From assembly GCA_028703545.1 (NCBI GenBank), contig JAQVMR010000005.1, forward strand, positions 1-28,187: DNA of 28,187 bases. Reading direction: 5' to 3'. Shown in pieces: positions 7,505-15,085 of this stretch (positions within the stretch are counted from its first letter, which is position 1; each line of letters starts with the position of its first letter). The DNA is from Patescibacteria group bacterium (GTDB lineage Bacteria > Patescibacteriota > Patescibacteriia > UBA1558 > S5-K13). Under the pieces are notes generated by a model. That model was given only the letters and a program-made list of their open reading frames with translations. It had not been told where the DNA came from and made no database searches. A program made the translations under genes and the position numbers.

Positions 7505-7699
7505 ATGGAAATTGAAAAAATATTAGATATTGTAAAAAAAACAGGCAGAGAAGTTATTTTTTCCAAAGATAATGGAGATGCTTATGTTATTTCAAAATTA
7601 GAAGATTATTATAAAAAATTAGAAAAAAACGATAGTAATAATGGTCTTAAAATAGATGATGATTACGCTATTTCTGTAAAAAAACTTATAATGCCATAG
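7505..7699 (+). CDS. Phd/YefM-like small protein, 64 aa
   Basis: Short acidic and basic protein with the layout of a Phd/YefM antitoxin N-terminal fold: an initial helix (EIEKILDIVKKTG), a beta hairpin (EVIFSKDNGDAYVIS) and KLEDYYKKLEK, similar to the conserved V-I-S-L-E-D-Y of that family. No toxin gene is adjacent: tuf follows. It may be a stand-alone regulator or a relic. Start in caataatATG, no SD; TAG stop. The similarity is short and judged by eye. Confidence 0.6.
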   Translation: MEIEKILDIVKKTGREVIFSKDNGDAYVISKLEDYYKKLEKNDSNNGLKIDDDYAISVKKLIMP

Positions 7700-7703
7700 A
7701 TAT

Positions 7704-7732
7704 TTGCATTTTTTTCAATAATTTGTTATTAT
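7704..7732 (+). promoter_or_regulatory. Promoter for tuf
   Basis: TTGCAT (7704-7709), a 17-base spacer and TATTAT (7727-7732), starting four bases after the stop of the Phd-like gene. It predicts a tuf leader of about 90 bases. Confidence 0.5.
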
Positions 7733-7763
7733 AGTTTATACAATTTATTTAAATATTAAATTT

Positions 7764-7815
7764 TAGTGGATTTCCACTACTATATCTAATTTAATTAATT
7801 ATTCCCATAGTAGGG
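7764..7815 (+). promoter_or_regulatory. tuf leader with two mutually exclusive stems
   Basis: Stem A: TAGTGG (7764-7769) with CCACTA (7774-7779). Stem B: CTACTAT (7777-7783) with ATAGTAG (7807-7813). They share bases 7777-7779, so both cannot form fully at once. Stem B ends 14 bases before the tuf ATG. No known riboswitch class is recognised. Confidence 0.4.
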
Positions 7816-7827
7816 ATAAATAAAATT

Positions 7828-9015
7828 ATGGCAGAAACATTTAGTAGAACAAAACCCCATGTAAACGTTGGAACAATTGGCCACGTTGATCATGGTAAAA
7901 CAACCTTAACAGCTGCTATTTTACAAGTATTGGCAGCTCACGGTGGTGTTGCTCAAAATAGATCTGTTGATCAAATTGATAACGCCCCAGAAGAAAAAGC
8001 AAGAGGTATTACCATTGCTACATCTCACGTTGAATACGAATCAGAAAAAAGACACTATGCTCACGTTGATTGTCCAGGACACGCAGATTATGTTAAAAAT
8101 ATGATTACCGGTGCTGCACAGATGGACGGAGCAATTCTTGTTGTTTCAGCTGCTGATGGAGCTATGCCTCAGACAAGAGAACATATTCTTTTAGCAAGAC
8201 AAGTAGGTGTTCCTTATATTATAGTTTTTTTAAACAAGGTAGATCAAGTTAACGATCCAGAGCTTATTGATTTAGTCGAAGAAGAAGTAAGGGATTTATT
8301 GAAAAAATATGAATTTCCAGGAGATGAAATTCCATTTATAAGAGGGTCGGCATTAAAAGCATTAGAAGATCCAAAGGGAGAACTAGGTAAACCAATTTTA
8401 GAACTCATAGCTAAACTTGATGAATATATTCCTGAACCAGTTAGAGAATTAGATAAACCATTTTTAATGCCTATTGAAGATATCTTTTCCATTGAAGGAA
8501 GAGGAACCGTTGTAACAGGAAGAATTGAAAGAGGTATTTTGAAATTATCTGATGAGGTTGAAATAGTAGGTATTAGACCAACTGCAAAAACAGTTGTAAC
8601 TGGTATTGAAATGTTTAATAAATCTCTTGATCAGGGACAAGCTGGGGATAATGCTGGGGTTTTATTAAGAGGCACAAAGAAAGATGATGTTGAAAGAGGT
8701 CAGGTTTTAGCAAAGCCAGGAAGTATTACTCCACATACAGATTTTGAGGCAGAGGTTTATGTTTTATCAAAAGAAGAAGGTGGAAGACATACCCCATTTT
8801 TTAAGGGCTACAAACCACAATTTTATATTAGAACAAGTGATATTACAGGAGACGTAGAATTACCAGAAGGTACAGAAATGGTTATGCCTGGAGATACGGT
8901 TAATTTGAAAGTAAAATTAATTCACCCTATAGCTCTAGAAGAAAAACAAAGATTTGCTATTAGAGAAGGCGGTAAAACAGTTGCATCAGGTGTAGTTGTT
9001 AAGATAATGAAATAA
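7828..9015 (+). CDS. tuf: Elongation factor Tu
   Basis: Delivers aminoacyl-tRNA to the ribosome. 395 aa. Intact motifs are GHVDHGKTT (res 18-26), RGITIATSHVEY, DCPGHADY, NKVD (the G4 Asp is kept, unlike in the neighbouring EF-G) and GSALKALE at G5. Domain II (GRGTVVTGRIERG) and domain III (GGRHTPFFKGYKPQFYIRT) are complete. It is preceded by its own promoter and a structured leader and followed by a 15-bp perfect hairpin. ATG follows taaataaaatt, no SD. Confidence 0.98.
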   Translation: MAETFSRTKPHVNVGTIGHVDHGKTTLTAAILQVLAAHGGVAQNRSVDQIDNAPEEKARGITIATSHVEYESEKRHYAHVDCPGHADYVKNMITGAAQMDGAILVVSAADGAMPQTREHILLARQVGVPYIIVFLNKVDQVNDPELIDLVEEEVRDLLKKYEFPGDEIPFIRGSALKALEDPKGELGKPILELIAKLDEYIPEPVRELDKPFLMPIEDIFSIEGRGTVVTGRIERGILKLSDEVEIVGIRPTAKTVVTGIEMFNKSLDQGQAGDNAGVLLRGTKKDDVERGQVLAKPGSITPHTDFEAEVYVLSKEEGGRHTPFFKGYKPQFYIRTSDITGDVELPEGTEMVMPGDTVNLKVKLIHPIALEEKQRFAIREGGKTVASGVVVKIMK

Positions 9016-9024
9016 TTTATTTAT

Positions 9025-9057
9025 TTTTTCCCCACCATGAAACATGGTGGGGAAAAA
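9025..9057. other. 15-bp perfect hairpin between tuf and rpsJ
   Basis: TTTTTCCCCACCATG (9025-9039) and CATGGTGGGGAAAAA (9043-9057) are exactly complementary with a 3-base AAA loop. No T-run follows on the plus strand, so it is not a classical rho-independent terminator there. It could be a processing or stability element, or a terminator for minus-strand transcription if the 5' arm supplied the U-tract. Confidence 0.7.
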
Positions 9058-9076
9058 TTGTATATTAATAATTTAT

Positions 9077-9427
9077 ATGGAAAAGAATAAGAGTAAAAAA
9101 GAAAAAGTTGAAGAAGGTTCTACAGCAAGCAGAATTAGAATAAAACTAAAAGCATATGATCACATGCTTATTGATCAATCAACAAAAACAATTGTTGATG
9201 TGGTACTTAGAAATGGCGCAAAAGTTATAGGTCCTATTCCATTACCAACGGATATAAAAAAATACACAGTATTAAAATCAACTTTTGTTCATAAAGACGC
9301 AAGAGATCAATATGAAATGAGAACACATAAAAGACTTTTAGATATTATAGATCCAGATAGAAAAACAATAGATGCACTTATGAGTTTAGATCTCCCAAAT
9401 GGTGTTGACATAGAGATAAAGATGTGA
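9077..9427 (+). CDS. rpsJ: Small-subunit ribosomal protein uS10
   Basis: 116 aa with a lysine-rich N-terminal extension of about 15 residues before the core RIRIKLKAYDHMLID. The conserved IGPIPLPT and HKDARDQYEMRTHKR segments identify uS10. I chose ATG 9077 over the in-frame GTG at 9044, because the upstream codons are inside the tuf-rpsJ hairpin and do not match the family. The stop is TGA followed at once by TAA. Opens the S10 cluster but is set apart from rplC by a 216-base structured gap. Confidence 0.95.
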   Translation: MEKNKSKKEKVEEGSTASRIRIKLKAYDHMLIDQSTKTIVDVVLRNGAKVIGPIPLPTDIKKYTVLKSTFVHKDARDQYEMRTHKRLLDIIDPDRKTIDALMSLDLPNGVDIEIKM

Positions 9428-9643
9428 TAAGCTCTTTTTAGCTAATTTTATTTAATTGTTTTGAAAATTATTTAAAAACCCCACAAAGGGAAGTCTTAAA
9501 TAATTTTACAATAACAAGTGGGAGATTGAAAAACCAACTAATTAATTCTGCAAAATTAATATGAGATTTAGCAGAATCGCAACTTTACGTTTTTTAAATA
9601 TATTTAAAAGAAGTAAGGTTACGATTTTTTATATTATAAAGAC
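9428..9643 (+). promoter_or_regulatory. Structured rpsJ-rplC gap with attenuator-like hairpin
   Basis: Three inverted repeats occur in series. AAAATTATTTAA and TTAAATAATTTT are a perfect 12-bp pair flanking a C-rich loop. ATTCTGC and GCAGAAT follow. A long hairpin then runs from 9577 (TCGCAACTTTAC) to 9624 (GTAAGGTTACGA), with an inner TTTTAAATATATTTAAAA palindrome and six T at 9625-9630. The last is the classic shape of an intrinsic terminator 14 bases before rplC. I see no ORF here. Confidence 0.55.
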
Positions 9644-10471
9644 ATGAATTTTATACTAGGAACAAAAATTAGGATGACTCAAATATTTACCGATGATGCT
9701 AGAGCTATTCCTGTTACTGAAATTAGTGTAAAACCAAGCACAGTATTGAGAGTTAAAACAAAAGAAACAGATGGTTATGAATCTGTTGTTTTAGCATATG
9801 GAAATAAAAATAAAGTTAGTAAATCAATATTAGGATTTCTAAAAAATTTAGGTAAATTTAGATATATAAAAGAATTTAGAACCGATGGAGAAAATATTGA
9901 ATTAAAACAAGGGGATAAAATTGGGCTTAATTCTTTTACAGAAGGTGAGAAGGTAAAAGTTTCTTCCGTGTCAAAAGGAAAGGGTTTTCAAGGTGTTGTA
10001 AAAAGACATGGATTTAATGGTGGACCAAGAACTCATGGAGATAAAGATCAGATGAGAATGGGTGGATCAATTGGAGCAACTGAACCAAGAAGAGTTTTTA
10101 AGGGGAGAAAAATGCCAGGAAGAATGGGTTCTGACATGGTTTCGATTAAAAATTTAGAGATAGTTAAAATAGATTTAGAGAATGATTTATTATATGTTAT
10201 GGGTGCAGTATCTGGTGGAAGAAATGCTTTAGTCATGATAACAGGAAATGGAAATATGAAAATTTATGAAGATATTAAAAAACAAGAATTAGCAAAAGAA
10301 AATATTGCAGAATCAACCATCGAAGAACCAACTGTTGTAGAATCAATCGATAATTCAGTAGAAGTTCCAATTACAACAGAGGAAAAATCACAAGAACAGG
10401 AAGTGCCTGAAAATAAAGAAGTTGTACAAACCGAAGAGGTGATAGAAAATAAGGAAACAAAACAAGAATAA
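9644..10471 (+). CDS. rplC: Large-subunit ribosomal protein uL3 with acidic tail
   Basis: Core uL3, about residues 1-208, with SKGKGFQGVVKRHGF, the conserved GGPRTHGDK and GRKMPGRMG (the peptidyl-transferase-reaching loop). E. coli L3 has about 209 residues; here a further 65 or so are rich in Glu, Val and Thr (from KKQELAKENI to NKETKQE), strongly acidic and probably disordered. Preceded by the attenuator-like hairpin. It ends five bases before rplD. ATG follows ttataaagac with no SD. Confidence 0.96.
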   Translation: MNFILGTKIRMTQIFTDDARAIPVTEISVKPSTVLRVKTKETDGYESVVLAYGNKNKVSKSILGFLKNLGKFRYIKEFRTDGENIELKQGDKIGLNSFTEGEKVKVSSVSKGKGFQGVVKRHGFNGGPRTHGDKDQMRMGGSIGATEPRRVFKGRKMPGRMGSDMVSIKNLEIVKIDLENDLLYVMGAVSGGRNALVMITGNGNMKIYEDIKKQELAKENIAESTIEEPTVVESIDNSVEVPITTEEKSQEQEVPENKEVVQTEEVIENKETKQE

Positions 10472-10475
10472 TTTT

Positions 10476-11111
10476 ATGTTAAAGACAAAGATTTACAATT
10501 TAGAAGCAAAAGAAACAGGAGAGCTAGAGCTCAACGAGAAGATTTTTGGTGTTAAAATAAATGCTCCAGTTATACAACAAGTAGTAGAGGCTCATCTTGC
10601 AAATAGACGTCAAGTTTTAGCACATACAAAACAAATCGGAGAGGTTCGTGGTGGTGGTAAAAAACCATGGAAACAAAAAGGAACAGGACGTGCAAGACAG
10701 GGTTCTATTAGATCACCACAGTGGAAGGGTGGAGCAGTAACCTTTGGTCCAACAAAAGATAGAAATTTTGTAAAAAAGGTAAATCAAAAAATGAAACAAA
10801 AGGCATTATTTATGATATTTTCAGATAGATTTAACGAACAGAGGTTAACAGTTTTGGAGGATTTAAATTTAACAAGTAAAAAAACAAAAGACCTATTAAA
10901 TTCAATTTCAAAATTTAATTTAAATGATAAAAAAGTTTTAATTGGTATTGATAAAGTAAATGAGAATATTTTAAAAGCGTCAAAGAATTTGAAAAATATA
11001 AAAATTATGCCAGTCTCAAGCTTTAATGTTTATACATTGTTAAAATTTGATAATTTATTTTTAACAAAAAAAGCAGTTGAGAAAATAATCAAACATTTTA
11101 ATAAGATATAA
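10476..11111 (+). CDS. rplD: Large-subunit ribosomal protein uL4
   Basis: 211 aa. The extended rRNA-penetrating loop is seen as EVRGGGKKPWKQKGTGRAR followed by SIRSPQWKGGAVTFGP at about residues 57-90. The C-terminal globular part has KVLIGIDKVNEN and SSFNVYTLLKFDNL. In E. coli, uL4 represses its own operon; whether it acts on the rpsJ-rplC leader here is speculation. Close spacing to rplC and rplW indicates co-transcription. Confidence 0.96.
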   Translation: MLKTKIYNLEAKETGELELNEKIFGVKINAPVIQQVVEAHLANRRQVLAHTKQIGEVRGGGKKPWKQKGTGRARQGSIRSPQWKGGAVTFGPTKDRNFVKKVNQKMKQKALFMIFSDRFNEQRLTVLEDLNLTSKKTKDLLNSISKFNLNDKKVLIGIDKVNENILKASKNLKNIKIMPVSSFNVYTLLKFDNLFLTKKAVEKIIKHFNKI

Positions 11112-11115
11112 TTAT

Positions 11116-11556
11116 ATGGGATTGTTTAGTAAAAAGAAAAAAGACGAAGCAAGGAAAGATAATGAAGAAAAAATTGTTGAACAAACAAAAGATTTAACTA
11201 TTGATGAAATAAAATCAGAAAAATCAAAAAAACCTGGAAAATATAAAAAATCAGAAATAAAAAAAGATACAAAAAATTCATATAAAGTTTTAGTTCGTGC
11301 ACTTATTACAGAAAAAGCATCTTATTTAAAATCAGAAAATAAATATTTATTTGAAGTTAATAAAAATACGACAAAAAATGAAATTAAAAAAGCAATTTTT
11401 CACGTTTATGGATATTGGCCAGAATCAGTTAATATAATAAATATAGGTGGAAAAAATATAAGATATGGGAAAAATACAGGTACAACAAAAGGTAAGAAAA
11501 AAGCAATAATAACACTTAAAAAAGGAGATAGTATAGAAATTTACGAAGGAGTATAA
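11116..11556 (+). CDS. rplW: Large-subunit ribosomal protein uL23, N-terminally extended
   Basis: 146 aa, while the usual length is about 95-100. The core begins near residue 55 (KVLVRALITEKAS) and contains NKYLFEVNKNTTKNEIKKA and VYGYWPESVNI. The first 50 residues are a lysine/glutamate-rich charged extension (MGLFSKKKKDEARK onward) with no homology I recognise. uL23 lies at the tunnel exit, where it contacts trigger factor and SRP, so the extension would be placed there. Four bases separate it from rplD. Confidence 0.94.
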   Translation: MGLFSKKKKDEARKDNEEKIVEQTKDLTIDEIKSEKSKKPGKYKKSEIKKDTKNSYKVLVRALITEKASYLKSENKYLFEVNKNTTKNEIKKAIFHVYGYWPESVNIINIGGKNIRYGKNTGTTKGKKKAIITLKKGDSIEIYEGV

Positions 11557-11577
11557 AATAATTTTCAATTTAAGGAT

Positions 11578-12420
11578 ATGGCAATAAAATTATATAAACC
11601 AACAACACCAGCAAGAAGAAAGACATCAGTTATTTCAAATCCTTTGATTTCTAAAAAAATAAAATTACCAAAAAATTTAATTATAATAAGAAAGAAAAAT
11701 TCAGGAAGAAATAATCAGGGTAAAATTACGGTAAGACATAAAGGTGGTGGTGCAAAAAGATATATTAGACTAGTTGATTTCAAAATGGATAAATATGATA
11801 TTCCAGCAAAAGTTGAAAGAATAGAATATGATCCAAATAGAAATGCAAATATAGCTTTAGTCTGTTATAGAGACGGAGAAAGAAGATATATTTTAGCCGG
11901 CGATGGAATGAAGCCAGGAGATCATATTATTTCATCAAAAACAAAATTAATATTGTCAGAAGGAAATAGATTTCCATTATCAATTATTCCAACAGGAATA
12001 TCAGTATATAATGTAGAATTAAAACCGGGATGTGGTGCTAAGTTAGCAAGAAGCGCAGGAAACAAATTAACATTTATAGGTATAGATGGAGAAAAAGCAC
12101 AGTTAAAATTACCCTCAGGGGAAGTAAGAATAGTTTCAAAGGATTGTTGTGCTACCATAGGCACTGTTTCAAATGCAGAGTTTAGAAATATAAGATGGGG
12201 AAAGGCGGGAAGAATGAGACATCGTGGAATAAAACCAACAGTTCGTGGAAAAGTTATGAATCCATGTGATCATCCACACGGAGGAGGAGAAGGTAAGCAC
12301 CCTATTGGCATGAAACATCCGAAAACATTGTGGGGTAAACCAGCACTTGGAGTAAAAACAAGAAATAATAATAAATATAGTAATAAATTTATAATTTCAA
12401 GAAGGAAAAAAAGAAAATAA
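11578..12420 (+). CDS. rplB: Large-subunit ribosomal protein uL2
   Basis: 280 aa. Conserved RHKGGGAKRYIRLVDFK, VERIEYDPNRNANIALV, and the functional motif MNPCDHPHGGGEG at residues 227-239. In E. coli this motif has Val where Cys230 stands here; the catalytic-region His residues are kept. C-terminus is Lys/Arg-rich as usual. The leader ends ttaaggatATG, where AAGG is too close to be a standard SD. Confidence 0.97.
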   Translation: MAIKLYKPTTPARRKTSVISNPLISKKIKLPKNLIIIRKKNSGRNNQGKITVRHKGGGAKRYIRLVDFKMDKYDIPAKVERIEYDPNRNANIALVCYRDGERRYILAGDGMKPGDHIISSKTKLILSEGNRFPLSIIPTGISVYNVELKPGCGAKLARSAGNKLTFIGIDGEKAQLKLPSGEVRIVSKDCCATIGTVSNAEFRNIRWGKAGRMRHRGIKPTVRGKVMNPCDHPHGGGEGKHPIGMKHPKTLWGKPALGVKTRNNNKYSNKFIISRRKKRK

Positions 12421-12487
12421 ATAAGCAAATAGCTATTAGCCATAAGCCATCAGAAGCTTAAAGCTAAAAGTTTAAAGCTAAAACAAT
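12421..12487. repeat. Degenerate AAGCTTAAAGC-type repeat spacer (type 3)
   Basis: The rplB-rpsS spacer is composed of 8-10 base variants such as TAGCTATTAGCC, ATAAGCCATCAG, AGCTTAAAGCTA, AAAGTTTAAAGCTA. The units share GCT/AGC cores that can pair with each other in several registers. The end of the 7425-7504 spacer holds a similar AAAGCTAAAAGCC. Confidence 0.6.
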
Positions 12488-12778
12488 ATGTCAAGAAGTT
12501 TAAAAAAATTACCATTTACATGTCCCAAGCTTTTGAAGAAACTTTCACAGATAAAACCAGGAGATAAAAAAACAGTTATAAAGACATGGTCAAGAGCATC
12601 AACAATTACACCAGAAATGGTAGGATATACTATTTATGTTCATAATGGAAAAGATCATTTACCTGTATTTGTTGTTGAAAATATGGTCGGACACAAACTA
12701 GGAGAATTTTCACCCACAAGAAAATTTGTAGTTCACGGTGGTAAAATGGCAAAAGCTCAATCAAAAGGAAAGAAATAA
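12488..12778 (+). CDS. rpsS: Small-subunit ribosomal protein uS19
   Basis: 96 aa. MSRSLKKLPF start, KTWSRASTITPEMVG, VHNGKDHLPVFV and the C-terminal GHKLGEFSPTRKFVVHGG are diagnostic of uS19, which binds the 30S head with uS13. Normal length. Preceded by the type 3 repeat spacer; rplV starts ten bases after its stop. Confidence 0.97.
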   Translation: MSRSLKKLPFTCPKLLKKLSQIKPGDKKTVIKTWSRASTITPEMVGYTIYVHNGKDHLPVFVVENMVGHKLGEFSPTRKFVVHGGKMAKAQSKGKK

Positions 12779-12788
12779 ATAAAATTTT

Positions 12789-13319
12789 ATGCAAGTAACA
12801 GCAAAATTAAAACATTATCATAGTGCTCCAAGAAAAGTAAGAATTGTTGTTGATACAATAAGGGGTTTAAATGTAGTTGACGCAGTTTCTCAATTGGAGA
12901 ATTTGAATAAAAGAGCCGCATATGGAGTTTTGAAACTTTTGAATTCTGCAATTGCAAATGCTGTAAATAATTTTTCACTGGATAAAGATAATTTATATAT
13001 AAAAATAATTTTAGTAGATCAGGGAATGGTTTATAAGAGATGGATGCCAAAAGCACATGGATCAGCTGGAAGAATTAGAAAATCGACAAGTCATGTTACA
13101 ATAGTTCTTGATGAAAGAATTCCAACTGATAATAAAAAGAAAATCAAAAAACAAGAAAAAGAAGACAATAAGGAAGATGTAGATATTCTTGATATAAAAG
13201 AAATTAAAAAAGAATCAGTTCAGAAAGTAAAACCAGTAAAAGAAAAGATAGGCATAAAAAAACCATTACAAAAATCTAAATCAATTAAGAGCTTTGTAAG
13301 AAAAGCAGGAGATAAATAA
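12789..13319 (+). CDS. rplV: Large-subunit ribosomal protein uL22 with C-terminal extension
   Basis: Core of about 112 residues: SAPRKVRIVVDTIRGL, KRAAYGVLKLLNSAIANA and the tunnel hairpin with KRWMPKAHGSAGRIRKSTSH. From about residue 115 onward roughly 60 extra residues are Lys/Glu/Asp-rich, ending KSFVRKAGDK, and look disordered. The core is complete, so the extension is an addition rather than a fusion with a known domain. The stop lies one base before the rpsC ATG. Confidence 0.95.
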   Translation: MQVTAKLKHYHSAPRKVRIVVDTIRGLNVVDAVSQLENLNKRAAYGVLKLLNSAIANAVNNFSLDKDNLYIKIILVDQGMVYKRWMPKAHGSAGRIRKSTSHVTIVLDERIPTDNKKKIKKQEKEDNKEDVDILDIKEIKKESVQKVKPVKEKIGIKKPLQKSKSIKSFVRKAGDK

Positions 13320-13320
13320 A

Positions 13321-14082
13321 ATGGGACATAAAGTAAATCCAATAGTATTTAGAATGGGGATGTCACAATCATGGAAATCAAAATGGTTTAGTGACAAAAA
13401 TTATATAGAGTATTTAAAGCAGGATGTTTTAGTTAGAAAATTTTTGAAAAATAAATTAAAAGATGCTGGTATTGCTGAAATAGAAATAAAAAGATCTGCC
13501 GATATTGTAGAAATTGTAATTCATTCCTCAAGACCAGGTGTTATTATTGGTCGTGGTGGTACTGGCGTAGAAGATATTAAAAAAGATATTACGAATAAAT
13601 ATTTTAAAAATATTAAAAAGAATTTGAAATTAACCATAGAAGAAGTTAAGCGTCCAATGTTATCAGCACCAATTGTTTTACAGGGTATGATTGATCAGAT
13701 AGAGAAAAGATTACCATATAGAAAAGTGATGAAGAAAACAATAGAAAAGGTTATGCAAGCAGGAGCAAGAGGTGTAAAAATTACAATGTCAGGAAGATTA
13801 AATGGAGTAGAAATTGCAAGGACAGAAACATTAAAACAGGGAAGATTACCGCTTCATACATTACGTGCTGATATTGATTACTCAAGAGGAGTGGCGCGTA
13901 CAACCTATGGAGCAATAGGAATTAAAATTTGGATTTACAAAGGTGAGGTAATTATAGGAGCAGATAAAAAAGAAGATAAACCAGAAGAAAGAAGAAAATT
14001 TCATAAATTTGAAAATAAATCAGATAAATTTACTAAAAGACCTCAAAGAAAATATCAAATAAGAAAATCAGAATCAAAATAA
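13321..14082 (+). CDS. rpsC: Small-subunit ribosomal protein uS3
   Basis: 253 aa. MGHKVNPIVFRMGM start, KH domain with VIIGRGGTG (GXXG loop, near residue 75) and the C-terminal domain with GRLNGVEIARTE, TLRADIDYS and GAIGIKIWIYKGE. The last 35 residues form a basic tail. uS3 lies at the mRNA entry channel. It starts one base after the rplV stop (ataaATGgga), consistent with translational coupling in an SD-less operon. Confidence 0.97.
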   Translation: MGHKVNPIVFRMGMSQSWKSKWFSDKNYIEYLKQDVLVRKFLKNKLKDAGIAEIEIKRSADIVEIVIHSSRPGVIIGRGGTGVEDIKKDITNKYFKNIKKNLKLTIEEVKRPMLSAPIVLQGMIDQIEKRLPYRKVMKKTIEKVMQAGARGVKITMSGRLNGVEIARTETLKQGRLPLHTLRADIDYSRGVARTTYGAIGIKIWIYKGEVIIGADKKEDKPEERRKFHKFENKSDKFTKRPQRKYQIRKSESK

Positions 14083-14106
14083 GTAAAAATAATTTAAATT
14101 AAGAAT

Positions 14107-14514
14107 ATGTTAGCACCAAAAAAAGATAAGCATAAAAAATGGCAAAGAGGTGACCAAATTAGAGGAGTCGCTACTTCTGGCAATCAGGTGAGTTTTGGAA
14201 GTTATGGACTTAAATCTAAAGAAGCCGGATGGATAAGCTCAAGACAAATTGAATCAGCAAGACGCGCTATTGTTCATCATTTACAACGTGGTGCTAAATA
14301 TTGGATTAGAATTTTTCCAGATAAACCAATGACATCAAAGAGCGGAGAAATTCCAATGGGAAAGGGAAAGGGAGCTGTTGATCATTACGTAGCAGTTGTA
14401 AAGCCAGGAAGCGTATTATTTGAAATAGAAGGAATTAAAGAAGAATTAGCAAAGAGAGCAATGAAGCTTGCTGCCCATAAACTACCAGTTAAATGTATTT
14501 TTGTTAAAAAATAA
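14107..14514 (+). CDS. rplP: Large-subunit ribosomal protein uL16
   Basis: 135 aa, usual length. Contains KWQRGDQIRGVATSG, SFGSYGLKSKEAGWISSRQI, WIRIFPDKPMTSK and MGKGKGAVDHYVAVVKPG, the segment reaching the peptidyl-transferase region. Located between rpsC and rpmC as in nearly all bacteria. A/T leader, no SD. Confidence 0.97.
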   Translation: MLAPKKDKHKKWQRGDQIRGVATSGNQVSFGSYGLKSKEAGWISSRQIESARRAIVHHLQRGAKYWIRIFPDKPMTSKSGEIPMGKGKGAVDHYVAVVKPGSVLFEIEGIKEELAKRAMKLAAHKLPVKCIFVKK

Positions 14515-14536
14515 AAAATTCAGTTTTAATAAATAT

Positions 14537-14761
14537 ATGAAATTTAAAGAATTAAAAGAAAAGGCAACAAAAGATTTACATGAACTTTTGAAAGAAAAAA
14601 GAGAGCAATCAAGAGCTTTAAGATTTAGTATTTTCTCAGATCAAGAAAAACATGTAAGAAAAATTAGATCAGTAAAGAAACAAATAGCACAGATTTTGAC
14701 AATATTAAATAATAAAAAACAAAATAATAATTCAGTTGAAAAACCAGAAGAAAGTAAATAA
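14537..14761 (+). CDS. rpmC: Large-subunit ribosomal protein uL29
   Basis: 74 aa all-helical protein: MKFKELKEKATKDLHELLKE, then ALRFSIFSDQEKHVRKIRSVKKQIAQILT. The last 15 residues are a polar tail. The frame is open upstream to 14468 inside rplP, but the family start MKFKEL matches ATG 14537 (ataaatatATG). Confidence 0.95.
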   Translation: MKFKELKEKATKDLHELLKEKREQSRALRFSIFSDQEKHVRKIRSVKKQIAQILTILNNKKQNNNSVEKPEESK

Positions 14762-14767
14762 ATTTTA

Positions 14768-14782
14768 TCGAGCTTAGCTCGA
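14768..14782 (+). other. Small hairpin before rpsQ
   Basis: TCGAGC (14768-14773), loop TTA, GCTCGA (14777-14782). No T-run, so not a terminator; a possible mRNA stability or spacing element ten bases ahead of the rpsQ start. Confidence 0.5.
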
Positions 14783-14792
14783 ATATAATAAT

Positions 14793-15062
14793 ATGACACA
14801 AGAAATTAAAAAAGATAAACTTATAAGACAATTTAGAGAACTAAAGGGAGTAGTTACTAGTGATAAAATGAATAAAACAGTTACGGTAAGAGTTGATACA
14901 AGTAAACAACATAAAGTTTATAAAAAAAGATATATTGTAAGTAAAAAATATAAAGCACACGATGAATATAATCAGTATAAAAAAGGTAGTCATGTTGTAA
15001 TAAGACAAGTAAGCCCAATATCAAAAGATAAAAAATGGATTGTTGTTAGAAAAATAAAATAA
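14793..15062 (+). CDS. rpsQ: Small-subunit ribosomal protein uS17
   Basis: 89 aa OB-fold protein: GVVTSDKMNKTVTVRVD, YIVSKKYKAHDE and the terminal GSHVVIRQVSPISKDKKW. Usual length. A/T leader aataatATG; follows a short hairpin after rpmC. Confidence 0.96.
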   Translation: MTQEIKKDKLIRQFRELKGVVTSDKMNKTVTVRVDTSKQHKVYKKRYIVSKKYKAHDEYNQYKKGSHVVIRQVSPISKDKKWIVVRKIK

Positions 15063-15085
15063 AATATTTATTATAATTTAAATAT

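Noticed and set aside
9044..9076. GTG start adding 11 residues to uS10
   Set aside because: Those codons are within the perfect tuf-rpsJ hairpin and do not resemble any uS10 N-terminus; ATG 9077 fits.
4694..12487. CRISPR array in the repetitive spacers
   Set aside because: Units are 8-13 bases, degenerate and without unique spacers; no cas genes are present.
14468..14536. Extended uL29 beginning inside rplP
   Set aside because: The upstream part is the out-of-frame 3' end of rplP; the family start MKFKEL matches 14537.
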